Source of the DNA: an archaeon
GTDB taxonomy: Archaea > Nanobdellota > Nanobdellia > Woesearchaeales > UBA11576
Direction: 5' to 3'
DNA length: 39,080 bases
NCBI GenBank assembly: GCA_020052935.1
Contig: JAGVOD010000037.1
Span: forward strand, 1-39,080
Part shown: piece by piece, positions 8,192-16,147 of the stretch
Position numbering within the stretch: position 1 is the first letter of the stretch
Layout: every line of letters starts with the position of its first letter
Notes under the pieces: model-generated
Told to the model about the DNA's origin: nothing
Databases searched by the model: none
Seen by the model: the letters and a program-made list of their open reading frames with translations, nothing else
Made by a program: the position numbers and the translations under genes

Positions 8192-8755
8192 ATGATAAGA
8201 AAAAATGGTCCTTGGACAATAAACGAGCGCGTTCTGAAATACAGGAATCCCTGGATAGAAGTCACTGAAGACCAAGTGACGCGGCCTGACGGCAAGCCAG
8301 GCATTTTCGGCGTCGTGAAGATGGAACCAGGGGTGTCCGTACTCCCCGTCGATGACGCGGGATTCGTCTATCTCACAGATGAATTCCATTATGCGATAGA
8401 GCAGGACAGCATTGAGACTGTGAGTGGCGCTATTGACGATGGTGAAACGCCTATCGATGCCGCAAAACGGGAGCTCAAGGAAGAGCTTGGCATAGAGGCT
8501 GGTGAGTGGATCGGTCTTGGCTTGGTCAATCCTTTTACGACAGTTATCAAATCACCAGCAGACCTGTTTCTCGCAAGGAAACTGACGTTCAGCAGAGCAA
8601 AACCTGAAGGGACAGAAGTCATAAAGACGTTAAAAGTCAGGTTCGAGGACGCTGTGAAGATGGTCCTGGAGAGCAAGATGACTCATGGGCCCAGCTGCAT
8701 ACTCATACTGAAGGTAAAGGCGTATCTAGAAAAACAGACTCTGCACTCGAGATAA
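8192..8755 (+). CDS. Nudix hydrolase (ADP-ribose pyrophosphatase-like)
   Basis: 187 residues. The complete Nudix box runs from G79 to I101 (G79, E85, R93-E94, E97-E98, G100), fitting GX5EX7REUXEEXGU. The N-terminal beta domain before the box (about 1-60) and a phenylalanine/histidine-rich stretch DEFHYAIEQDSIE are like ADP-ribose and nucleotide-sugar pyrophosphatases. It hydrolyses a nucleoside diphosphate linked to another moiety. It follows the HD hydrolase on the same strand and is convergent with the small zinc-ribbon gene, with no gap. Confidence 0.87.
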   Translation: MIRKNGPWTINERVLKYRNPWIEVTEDQVTRPDGKPGIFGVVKMEPGVSVLPVDDAGFVYLTDEFHYAIEQDSIETVSGAIDDGETPIDAAKRELKEELGIEAGEWIGLGLVNPFTTVIKSPADLFLARKLTFSRAKPEGTEVIKTLKVRFEDAVKMVLESKMTHGPSCILILKVKAYLEKQTLHSR

Positions 8756-9160
8756 TTACTCCACCACCGCGCAGAACTCCTTCGCCCCCAGGGGTATTAT
8801 CTCTATCTTCCTTTTGTTCACGTCGTGCGTGAATTCCTTCGGTATCCTGAACGTGTAGTTATCGCCGTCGAAGCTCAGGTTCCGTGTCATCTTGAAGTCC
8901 TTGCTCATCGCTCTTTTGAACACCATCGCCCTGTCAAGTCTCTTTGCATCCTCCAGTCCAAGATACTTTTTGTGGCATTTTGGGCACTCGAATGCCAGGA
9001 CTACTGCGTAAAGTGTTTCGTCGATGGGTATGTCCATCTGTGTTTTTGTCAGTTTTAGCTTACAATTAGAGCAATGCAAAGTTTTTGGTCTGAACGCAGA
9101 CTTGTCTATCTCAAACTTTGCTTTCGTGAGCTTGTCAAGATCGATATTTTCTTCTTTCAT
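8756..9160 (-). CDS. zinc-ribbon antitoxin-like protein (YgiT/MqsA N-terminal type)
   Basis: 134 residues. C30-x2-C33 and C59-x2-C62 (HCSNCKL and ECPKCHKK) form a zinc ribbon like that at the N-terminus of MqsA/YgiT antitoxins. The C-terminal half (NLSFDGDNYTFRIPKEFTHD) could be a swapped-hairpin (AbrB-like) DNA-binding strand set. I see no helix-turn-helix of the kind MqsA carries. Its ATG overlaps the stop of the upstream gene (9157-9160), so the pair is coupled in toxin-then-antitoxin order, as in mqsRA. The role is inference from architecture. Confidence 0.55.
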   Translation of the reverse strand: MKEENIDLDKLTKAKFEIDKSAFRPKTLHCSNCKLKLTKTQMDIPIDETLYAVVLAFECPKCHKKYLGLEDAKRLDRAMVFKRAMSKDFKMTRNLSFDGDNYTFRIPKEFTHDVNKRKIEIIPLGAKEFCAVVE

Positions 9161-9432
9161 TTTTTCATCCTCTTGTATGACTTGATCTGGCTTGGCGGTG
9201 ATGGATAAGCGGTCGTTACCTCCGCCTCTTTCGTCTTCTCATCATACCTAAAAAAGATTGTTATGTACCTGCTGGCAGATAAACCGATGGCAACATACTG
9301 ATCTCCACCAACGGCTCTGAACTCAGGCGCATCATCGTGCAACATTTCATAAAGTTCTTCCTGGAGCACAGAGTGCCTCTCGAATATCTTAAGGGCAGCC
9401 TCAGGAGTTATCTTTATCGCTTTTATCCTCAA
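9157..9432 (-). CDS. small toxin-like protein upstream of the zinc-ribbon gene
   Basis: About 91 residues from a TTG at 9430-9432; a longer TTG-started reading to 9543 would overlap the TATA box and the neighbour's promoter, so I prefer the short form. The body has helices (ITPEAALKIFERHSVLQEEL) and a C-terminal beta strand set ending RYITIFFRYDEKTKEAEVTT, which recalls compact RelE- or DUF4258-like RNase toxins. No catalytic residues can be assigned with certainty. A TATA-like AAGTATTTAAAC lies just upstream on this strand. The coupling to a zinc-ribbon partner is the main argument for a toxin-antitoxin unit. Confidence 0.5.
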   Translation of the reverse strand: MRIKAIKITPEAALKIFERHSVLQEELYEMLHDDAPEFRAVGGDQYVAIGLSASRYITIFFRYDEKTKEAEVTTAYPSPPSQIKSYKRMKK

Positions 9433-9513
9433 TATTTCACCGTAAGGAAATAGTAAGGTTTTTCTGTTTAAATACTTTTGTATACTACAGAATACACTTT
9501 CACGGCCGCAACC

Positions 9514-9541
9514 TTTATATACCTCAGTTACATTTAGTAAC
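9514..9541 (+). promoter_or_regulatory. TATA box plus palindromic operator before the RHH-enolase transcript
   Basis: TTTATATA (9514-9521) is followed by the perfect palindrome GTTACATTTAGTAAC (9527-9541), and a further GTTAC half-site lies at about 9557-9561. The palindrome covers the expected transcription start, about 25 bases from the TATA box. A ribbon-helix-helix repressor is encoded immediately downstream, so autoregulation is a natural inference. The TATA sequence is nearly symmetric and could also serve the divergent toxin-like gene. Confidence 0.55.
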
Positions 9542-9564
9542 AATAATTAACAATTTGTTACAAA

Positions 9565-9720
9565 ATGGGCGTTGTCCGCATCGATGATGGTCTGGAAAAG
9601 GATATCGAGGCTCTTATCAAAAGGAGTGAGAACCGTTTCAAGTATCCTTCCAAGACCGCTTTTCTAAACATAATACTCAGCGATTATCTTTCTGCTAAGA
9701 AGAAGAAAAAAGAGGTGTAG
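9565..9720 (+). CDS. small ribbon-helix-helix (CopG-like) DNA-binding protein
   Basis: 51 residues. The pattern is a short strand ([17 protein letters not shown]) followed by two helices ([15 protein letters not shown]), the layout of ribbon-helix-helix repressors, with a basic tail. The ATG follows a TATA box and a palindromic operator-like site. The stop lies two bases before the enolase ATG, so the two are on one transcript. It may regulate enolase or the divergent toxin-antitoxin pair, or be a third member of that locus. Confidence 0.7.
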   Translation: MGVVRIDDGLEKDIEALIKRSENRFKYPSKTAFLNIILSDYLSAKKKKKEV

Positions 9721-9722
9721 TA

Positions 9723-10985
9723 ATGGCAACAGATTTCATCATACGCAAGTTGAACGCGAGGGAGATACTTGATTCCAGGGGAAACCCGACGGTAGAAGTA
9801 GATATGGCTACAAAGACGCATCACGCGAGAGCAGCAGTGCCTTCAGGGGCATCAACAGGCATCCACGAGGCCCTCGAACTGAGGGACGGCGGCCCGAGGT
9901 ATCATGGCAAAGGTGTCTTGAAGGCAGTCAACAATGTCAGGACCAAGATAGATAAGGTCGTCGTGGGCATGGACTGCCGCAAGCAAAAGGCCATCGATGC
10001 AGCCATGCTGAAGCTCGACGGCACTATTAACAAATCAAATCTCGGCGCCAACGCAATCCTTGGAGTCAGTCTTGCAGCAGCGAGGCTCTCTGCAGCCACG
10101 CAGAAAAAGCCGCTCTACTCGGTCCTCGGTGGCAAGAACATCATGCCTATCCCTTGCATGAACATCATAAACGGCGGCAAGCATGCGCAGAACGGACTGC
10201 AGTTCCAGGAGTTCATGATCTGCCCGAGGGGAAAGACATTTGCTGATTCGCTGAGGATGGGCTCTGAGACTTATCAGGTCCTGAAGGAGCTTATCGCAGA
10301 CAAGTATGGCAAGTCTTCGACGAACGTCGGTGACGAAGGAGGTTTCGCGCCGAACATAAAAAGGGTCGAAGAAGGCCTTGATATACTTACGACAGCCATC
10401 CGCAAGGCAGGCTTCGAGGGCCTGATAAAGATTGCGATAGACGCGGCCTCTTCAGAGTTCTATGACAAGAAGAAGCGCACGTATTTCATCGACGGGAAAT
10501 GGCTCTCTGCTGAGAAGCTGACAAAGCTTTACGAGCACATCATGAACACTTACCCAGTATTCTCCATCGAGGATCCTTTCGAGCAGGATGATTTCGCGCC
10601 TTATCCAGGCCTCACGCACGCTGCGATGAGCAAAGGCGTGCAGATAGTCGGCGATGACCTTCTCGTCACGAACCCAGACAGAATCAGGATGGCGCTTGAC
10701 AAGAAGCTCTGCAATGCCTTGCTGCTAAAGGTCAATCAGATAGGCTCGCTGACAGAATCCAATACTGCAGCGAAGCTCGCCATGGACCATGGCTGGCATG
10801 TGATGGTCAGTCATCGTAGCGGTGAGACAGAGGATCCTTTCATCGCAGACCTCGTCGTGGGATTGGGCACTGGCCAGATAAAGACCGGAGCGCCATGTAG
10901 GAGCGAGCGCCTCGCAAAATACAATCAGCTGCTCAGAATAGAAGAAGAGCTAGGCCATAAAGCGAAAATGGCAAGGTTTCCGTAA
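9723..10985 (+). CDS. eno: enolase
   Basis: 420 residues, the normal length. It converts 2-phosphoglycerate to phosphoenolpyruvate in the cytoplasm. Landmarks include the N-terminal [16 protein letters not shown], the loop [30 protein letters not shown], the metal ligands in [21 protein letters not shown] and GDDLLVTNP, and the catalytic lysine region [10 protein letters not shown] followed by [16 protein letters not shown]. All main catalytic residues appear intact. The gene starts two bases after a ribbon-helix-helix gene and lies near phosphoglycerate mutase, the preceding glycolytic step. Confidence 0.97.
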   Translation: MATDFIIRKLNAREILDSRGNPTVEVDMATKTHHARAAVPSGASTGIHEALELRDGGPRYHGKGVLKAVNNVRTKIDKVVVGMDCRKQKAIDAAMLKLDGTINKSNLGANAILGVSLAAARLSAATQKKPLYSVLGGKNIMPIPCMNIINGGKHAQNGLQFQEFMICPRGKTFADSLRMGSETYQVLKELIADKYGKSSTNVGDEGGFAPNIKRVEEGLDILTTAIRKAGFEGLIKIAIDAASSEFYDKKKRTYFIDGKWLSAEKLTKLYEHIMNTYPVFSIEDPFEQDDFAPYPGLTHAAMSKGVQIVGDDLLVTNPDRIRMALDKKLCNALLLKVNQIGSLTESNTAAKLAMDHGWHVMVSHRSGETEDPFIADLVVGLGTGQIKTGAPCRSERLAKYNQLLRIEEELGHKAKMARFP

Positions 10986-10995
10986 AAAATAAGCA

Positions 10996-11134
10996 GCAGT
11001 GCCAAGGCCTGACTCGCCTCGCTCACCTTTGTTCGCGAGGCTCGTGACGCCAGGCGCTGCGGGAATAGTATTGTCAAACTCATTTGTCGATAGCACTTTG
11101 CAGCGCAAAAGGGCGTCACCGGCCTTGGCACTGC
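10996..11134 (-). repeat. nested inverted-repeat element B6 (hybrid of the A and B types, reverse orientation)
   Basis: The outer arms are GCAGTGCCAAGGCC (10996-11009) and GGCCTTGGCACTGC (11121-11134). Read on the minus strand, the interior has GGTGACGCCCTTTTGCG, as in type A elements, paired with CGCCTGGCGTCAC. The side hairpin is CCTCGC/GCGAGG in the CACGAG/CGAGTCA frame of type B. It lacks the B core (TTAGTCA...) and the A inner G/C block. It therefore links the two types into one superfamily. It lies between enolase and the membrane protease gene. Confidence 0.75.
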
Positions 11135-11174
11135 CGAGGTAATGATTGGTTTGACTGCTGAGGGAAAAAGAGGT

Positions 11175-12350
11175 ATGGTAGACAAGGAAGTTGAGGATTA
11201 TGTAAAGGTCCAGCGTGGCCTTGGCGTGGTAGACGCTGAGATACGCAAGTCTCTGCTCGACGCGGGATACGATGACGCAGATTTCGATAATCTGTTCACG
11301 AAACCACAGAAGAAAGCAGGCATGAGGACGGACTTCAGGCCTGAGTTAATCACTACAAAGCACGTCTTTTACCTGTGTCTCATAATCATCGTGGCTTTAG
11401 GTTCTCTTTCGACATATCTGGCTTATGATTACAACGCGAAGATAGAGAAGCTGTCTGCAGATCAAGAAAAAAGCATGGACGAGCTTAGCGCCAAGATGGT
11501 TGCGCAGTCTGATGCGTTAAGGACAGATGTCTCCTCGCAGCTTAGTCTGCTGGGCAGTGATGTCGCGACGGCCAGGACGAGCATAACAAGCCTCAGCTCT
11601 GACCTCACGTCGAGCATACAGAACTATAATTACCAGTCGCTTGTCCGCGACAATGCCCTTTCTGAGTCTGTACAGAAGATGAGCAACCGCAGCCTGACCG
11701 AGCTGTCTAGCTTCCAGCAGCAGCTGAATAAGGTCTCTGAAGCTTCGACTGACTTCGCGCCGATAATTCCTAAGGCCCAGGACTCTGTCGTGACGATAGG
11801 TAGGAAAGACAAAGGCGTGTTCATTACTGTGGGAAGTGGCGTCCTGATAAATAACGTCGGCTACATCGTTACGAATGAGCACGTGATAGATGCGTTATCT
11901 TCTATATATGTGCGGACGCATGACAATAATGAGTACGCAGCCACAGTCATAGGCAAGGATGAGAGCTGGGATGTCGCAGTCATTAAGCTCACGACTGAGA
12001 AGAGCACGTTCACTTACTTGAACTGGGCTGACTCTGACAGGGTTTTCGTTGGCCAGCACATCATTGCGGTCGGCAATCCTGTCGGCCTTGAGTCTACTGT
12101 CACTGAAGGCATAATAAGCAACACGAATCGTCTTGTGACTGGCGACGCGCGTGATATCTACTACTTGCAGACCGATGTCGCGATAAATGCAGGCAATTCA
12201 GGCGGCCCTCTTATCGACAAGGAAGGGAAGATTGTCGGCATTGCGACGATGAAATACATGAAGCTAGGGTATGAGGGGCTGAGCTTCGCGCTGCGCTCTA
12301 ATGATGTGCAGGGCGTTGTCATGGATATACTTCAGGAGGAGCAAAAATGA
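11175..12350 (+). CDS. membrane-anchored trypsin-like serine protease (HtrA/DegP-type domain, no PDZ)
   Basis: 391 residues from the ATG at 11175; an ATG at 11142 would add 11 residues. Residues 1-45 form a small helical domain, about 63-82 a membrane segment (VFYLCLIIIVALGSLSTYLA), and about 88-190 a Ser/Leu-rich coiled coil. The C-terminal protease domain has a full triad: H236 in VTNEHVIDA, D266 in ESWDVAVIKL and S342 in INAGNSGGPLI. The orientation should put the protease outside the membrane. No PDZ domain follows, unlike bacterial DegP. It probably degrades or processes envelope proteins. Its stop overlaps the phosphoglycerate mutase start by four bases. Confidence 0.9.
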   Translation: MVDKEVEDYVKVQRGLGVVDAEIRKSLLDAGYDDADFDNLFTKPQKKAGMRTDFRPELITTKHVFYLCLIIIVALGSLSTYLAYDYNAKIEKLSADQEKSMDELSAKMVAQSDALRTDVSSQLSLLGSDVATARTSITSLSSDLTSSIQNYNYQSLVRDNALSESVQKMSNRSLTELSSFQQQLNKVSEASTDFAPIIPKAQDSVVTIGRKDKGVFITVGSGVLINNVGYIVTNEHVIDALSSIYVRTHDNNEYAATVIGKDESWDVAVIKLTTEKSTFTYLNWADSDRVFVGQHIIAVGNPVGLESTVTEGIISNTNRLVTGDARDIYYLQTDVAINAGNSGGPLIDKEGKIVGIATMKYMKLGYEGLSFALRSNDVQGVVMDILQEEQK

Positions 12351-13870
12351 CCAAGGAACGCGTTCTATTGATGATACTGGATGGGTGGGGCTTACGCGCC
12401 TCAAGCAAGGACAACGCCATCAAGCTTGCTCGTACGCCGAATTTCAACAAGTTATGGGCAGCCAACCCTCACACGACGCTATACGCCGCAGAGGAGCACG
12501 TCGGCCTTCCCAAGGGCTTCATCGGCAATTCTGAAGTCGGCCACCTGAACATCGGCGCAGGGAGGTTGATGCCTCAGGAGCTGGTCAAGATAGACGATGC
12601 TATCAAAGACCGTTCCTTGTTCAGGAACAAAGTCCTCATCAAGGCTATGTCAGACGCGAAAAAGAACGACTCTGCATTGCATCTTATGGGTCTCTTGAGC
12701 GATGGGGGTGTCCATTCGCACATCCGTCACCTTTTCGCCCTCCTAGAGATGGCGAAAAGCAACAAGGTCAAGCATGTCTATATCCATTGTTTCCTTGATG
12801 GCCGTGATGTGCAGCCGAAGAGCGCGATGAAGTACATCAGGCAGCTGCAGGCCAAGTGCAAGACGCTAGGAGTAGGCAGCATAGCGACGATAATAGGGCG
12901 TTTCTATGCCATGGATCGTGATAACCGCTGGAACCGCGAGCACAAGGCTTATGATGCGATGGTGAACGGCGAAGGCTATGTCTACAAGACTGCTGAAGAG
13001 GCATTGGCCGCAGCATACAAGCGCGGCGAGACAGATGAGTTTGTCAAGCCTTTGATAATCCTCTCTTCGCACCGCAAGGTCAAGCACCACGTCAAGCAGG
13101 GTGATTCCATAATCTTCTTCAATTTCCGCGAGGACAGAGCAAGGGAGATAAGCCGTGCTTTTGTGCAGGGTACTTTCCAGAAGTTCAGGCGTAAGAGGCT
13201 GCTCCGTCTGAATTTTGTCTGCCTTACGCAGTATGACAAGAATATCAAGGCTCCGGTCGCTTTCCTGCCAGAGATCCCGAAGTATGTTGTCGGCGAGGTC
13301 GCTTCAAGCAACAACATCAGGCAGTTCAGGATAGCAGAGACTGAGAAGTATGCCCACGTGACTTACTTCTTCAACGGCGGCAGGGAAGGCCCGTTCCCGA
13401 AGGAGGAACGGTTCCTTACACCGAGCCCGAAAGTCCTGACATATGACACGACGCCTGCGATGTCTGCCTTCAAGATAACAGATGAAGTGATAAGGAGGAT
13501 AAACCTGTCTCAGTATGATCTCATCGTGATGAACTACGCCAATCCCGACATGGTGGGGCATACAGGCAAGCTCGCCCCGACGATAAAGGCTGTCGAGGTA
13601 GTGGATGTCTGCCTGGGAAGGGTTGTCGCCGCTGCAAGAAAGAATGGCTACAACGTCATCGTCACTGCAGACCATGGCAATGCAGAGGAGATGTCTGGCA
13701 AGTACAAGACATCGCACACGCTAAACAAGGTGCCGTTCATCCTGCTGGCGAACAAGAAGTATCAGATTGTTGAAAGGAAAGAGAACAGCATCCATAACAT
13801 CTCTCCGACAATCATTAAGATTATAGGGATGAAGATGCCTGGTGTGTATGGCGAGCCGTTGATAAGATAA
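12347..13870 (+). CDS. gpmI: 2,3-bisphosphoglycerate-independent phosphoglycerate mutase
   Basis: 507 residues, the size of the bacterial-type GpmI rather than the shorter archaeal ApgM. It interconverts 3- and 2-phosphoglycerate. The first metal site is LMILDGWGLR (D12), the phosphorylated serine is S62 in GNSEVGHLNIGAGR, and later metal motifs include FNFREDRAREI, NYANPDMVGHTG and VTADHGNAEEM. All catalytic landmarks look intact. The ATG overlaps the stop of the protease gene, an unusual coupling of a membrane protease with a glycolytic enzyme. Enolase lies upstream, so the two glycolytic genes flank the protease. Confidence 0.95.
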   Translation: MTKERVLLMILDGWGLRASSKDNAIKLARTPNFNKLWAANPHTTLYAAEEHVGLPKGFIGNSEVGHLNIGAGRLMPQELVKIDDAIKDRSLFRNKVLIKAMSDAKKNDSALHLMGLLSDGGVHSHIRHLFALLEMAKSNKVKHVYIHCFLDGRDVQPKSAMKYIRQLQAKCKTLGVGSIATIIGRFYAMDRDNRWNREHKAYDAMVNGEGYVYKTAEEALAAAYKRGETDEFVKPLIILSSHRKVKHHVKQGDSIIFFNFREDRAREISRAFVQGTFQKFRRKRLLRLNFVCLTQYDKNIKAPVAFLPEIPKYVVGEVASSNNIRQFRIAETEKYAHVTYFFNGGREGPFPKEERFLTPSPKVLTYDTTPAMSAFKITDEVIRRINLSQYDLIVMNYANPDMVGHTGKLAPTIKAVEVVDVCLGRVVAAARKNGYNVIVTADHGNAEEMSGKYKTSHTLNKVPFILLANKKYQIVERKENSIHNISPTIIKIIGMKMPGVYGEPLIR

Positions 13871-13899
13871 GAAGTATTCTGAGCAGCACCGCCGCCAAT

Positions 13900-14158
13900 A
13901 ATCAAAGCAGCAAAACCGAGGCCGGTGCCGCCTCTTTAGCCCGCTAGAGCAACAAAAATAGTCATAGAAATAATTGGGTTCTTTCAGTTTAGCTTCGCAA
14001 AAAAGAATCAAGCGGGCGTGGCGGCACGAGGCTCGACAGTCATTTAAAATGCCGCAGCATTTTTAATGTGCTCAGAAACCAGCAGGTTTCTGACATGAGC
14101 CGAGTCAGGGCTCGGTTTTGCGGAACAAAGTAAAGCTCGACGCGGCGCTGCTTTGATT
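13900..14158 (+). repeat. nested inverted-repeat element B2
   Basis: There are two nested arm sets: AATCAAAGCAGC/GCTGCTTTGATT (13900-13911 and 14147-14158) and GCAAAACCGAG paired with CTCGGTTTTGC. The inner helix is GGTGCCGCC/GGCGGCAC, then AGCCCGCT/AGCGGGC. The core is ATAGTCATAGAAATAATTGG, then AGCTTCGCAAAAAA. The side hairpin has been enlarged by a double-hairpin module (ATTTAAAATGC/GCATTTTTAAT and TCAGAAAC/GTTTCTGA) in the same frame as the one in B1. It separates two convergent genes and reaches the stop of the C39-like gene. Confidence 0.8.
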
Positions 14159-14760
14159 CATCCGAACACTATCATCCTGTGGTCGCGTTTTATCTCGCGG
14201 ACTTTATCAAACGCCTCGTCAAATACTGGTTCGTCAAGCTCTGTCGGACCTAACCTAGGGTCCATCACCAAGAATTTTCCGTCTTTGTATCCATAGACCG
14301 GCACGTAGTGGGGATTGCGCTTGTTCTCCTTGCTGCCCCTGACTATCCCTATTATCAGGCGCAATAAGAGTACCTTCCCTTCCTTTATCATCTTCTTGAC
14401 TTCGTTTATGTCGAAATCACGCTCTTCTATCGAGATGCCCAGCTGCTGCGCCTTCTTGTAGAACAGCTCTGATGAGAAGTTCGCGACCTCTATCTCTTTC
14501 TTCTTGTATGCCTTGAACTTGTAGCCCGGGAACTTGTATTCATGCTCACCGACGACTACCTTCAACGGGATGCCCTGCTCATGCGCATAGATCGCCAGTG
14601 CGTATATGGAGCTTCCTCGTGTCGGCAATGTCGCTGTGCGGTGCCATATCTCGAACTCTTTCTCTATAGAAGGCTTGAAATCCTGCTTGAAGTGGTTGAT
14701 TATCATTGCCAGCGATGCCGCTGCGCAGGTATATTTGGTAGTTTGCTTATGGAATTGCAT
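14158..14760 (-). CDS. C39-like cysteine peptidase domain protein
   Basis: 200 residues from the ATG at 14760, which follows GGGGGAG and a TATA-like TTTTTAAATAAAC at a suitable distance; an ATG at 14811 would add 17 residues. The predicted nucleophile is Cys12 in KQTTKYTCAAASLAMI, with the upstream Gln for the oxyanion hole. The later NPHYVPVYGYKDGKFLVMDP supplies the His and Asp expected of a C39-like fold. No ABC transporter domain or signal peptide is present, so this is a stand-alone cytosolic or peripheral member. Its substrate is unknown. It is divergent from the Gfo/Idh gene. Confidence 0.75.
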   Translation of the reverse strand: MQFHKQTTKYTCAAASLAMIINHFKQDFKPSIEKEFEIWHRTATLPTRGSSIYALAIYAHEQGIPLKVVVGEHEYKFPGYKFKAYKKKEIEVANFSSELFYKKAQQLGISIEERDFDINEVKKMIKEGKVLLLRLIIGIVRGSKENKRNPHYVPVYGYKDGKFLVMDPRLGPTELDEPVFDEAFDKVREIKRDHRMIVFG

Positions 14761-14862
14761 TTGCTCCCCCAAATGAGGCATAGAGGCGCGTTTATTTAAA
14801 AAGGTTACCATGACCTCCTACTAATAGCATATGAAAAAACTTTTAAACTCAAGGGAGACACA

Positions 14863-16122
14863 ATGACCATGCAGAAGATTACAGCCATAGTTCTAGGCGC
14901 AGGCAACCGGGGTATGCACGCTTACGCAGAGCTTTCTAAGAGGGAAGACGTTCCTTTCAAGATAGTGGCAGCAGCCGACCCTGATAAGGAGAAGACCGAA
15001 GCTATGCGTAAGGAGCACAACATACAGAAAGACAGGGTTTTCCGCAGTTGGAAAGAAGCCTTGTCAATCCCTAAGATCTGTGAAGCGGCATTCATAGCCA
15101 CGCCAGACCATGAGCATGCAGAATGTGCCATAGCTGCCCTGAATAAGGGTTACCACGTCCTGCTCGAGAAGCCGATGGCGCAGAAAGCAGAGGATTGCAG
15201 GCGTATAATCGAGGCGCAGGAGAAGTCAGACAAGGTTATGCTAGTCGCCCACGTGCTTAGATACACAAAGTTCTTCAGGAAGGTTAAGGAGATCATAGGC
15301 AGCAGGGAGCTAGGCAGGCCTGTGAACATCAACATGGCAGAAGACATAAGCTACTGGCACTTTGCGCACAGCTATGTCCGAGGCGACTGGAGGCGCAATG
15401 ACCAGAGCGGCCCGATAGTGCTGACAAAATGCTGCCACGACCTGGACATATTCTGCTGGCTGATAGGGCAGGAGCCAGAATCAGTGCATTCTATGGGTGC
15501 GCTTAATTTCTTCACGGCAAATAATGAGCCAAGGGGCGCGGCAGATACCTGCCTTGGTGGTTGCAAGGCAAAAGCTGGCTGCGTATTCGACGCTGAGAAG
15601 ATATATTGCACTAAAGAGAACATAGAATGGCCCGCCAACGTTGTCTCTCCTGTAAAGCTCACGATAAAAGATGTGAGGAAAGCCCTGCTGACCAGCCAGT
15701 ATGGACGATGCGTGTTCAGGTGTGACAATGATGTGTTTGATACGCAGAGCGTGACGATAAGATTCAAGGGTGATGTTTTAGCGACGCTCCAGATAAACGG
15801 TCACTCAGCCGACCTGACGCGGAAGATATACATCAATCTCACGGAGGGGCACATAGAAGGGGACCTGAACGCTAACCGGCTGGTCATCACTAGGAAGACC
15901 GGTGACCGTAAGAGCGGTGATAAGAAAGAAGTCATCTCATTTGACATCGGCGTCGGGGACCACGCCGGAGGGGACTATTTCCTCATGAAGGCCTTCGCCG
16001 ATGCCATCTTGACCAGACGTCCGGACGAGAACTCAACCACTGCAAAGAACAGCCTCACGAGCCACCTCATCGCATTTGCTGCAGATGAATCCGCGCAGAC
16101 TGGTAAACAGATAAAGATATGA
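14863..16122 (+). CDS. Gfo/Idh/MocA family oxidoreductase
   Basis: 419 residues. The N-terminal Rossmann fold has VLGAGNRGMHAYAE (about 9-22). LLEKPMAQKAEDCRR near residues 105-119 is the conserved EKP motif of the family. The C-terminal half is the beta-sheet substrate domain, with GCKAKAGCVFDAEKIYC, a cysteine-rich insertion seen in some bacterial relatives. The active-site His region is CCHDLDIFCWL. These enzymes oxidise or reduce sugars and related polyols with NAD(P). A role in surface-sugar synthesis is suggested by the following glycosyltransferase and deacetylase. A TATA-like TTTTAAAC precedes the start by about 20 bases. Confidence 0.88.
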   Translation: MTMQKITAIVLGAGNRGMHAYAELSKREDVPFKIVAAADPDKEKTEAMRKEHNIQKDRVFRSWKEALSIPKICEAAFIATPDHEHAECAIAALNKGYHVLLEKPMAQKAEDCRRIIEAQEKSDKVMLVAHVLRYTKFFRKVKEIIGSRELGRPVNINMAEDISYWHFAHSYVRGDWRRNDQSGPIVLTKCCHDLDIFCWLIGQEPESVHSMGALNFFTANNEPRGAADTCLGGCKAKAGCVFDAEKIYCTKENIEWPANVVSPVKLTIKDVRKALLTSQYGRCVFRCDNDVFDTQSVTIRFKGDVLATLQINGHSADLTRKIYINLTEGHIEGDLNANRLVITRKTGDRKSGDKKEVISFDIGVGDHAGGDYFLMKAFADAILTRRPDENSTTAKNSLTSHLIAFAADESAQTGKQIKI

Positions 16123-16147
16123 ACGCGTCAATAATGCCCGAAGGATA

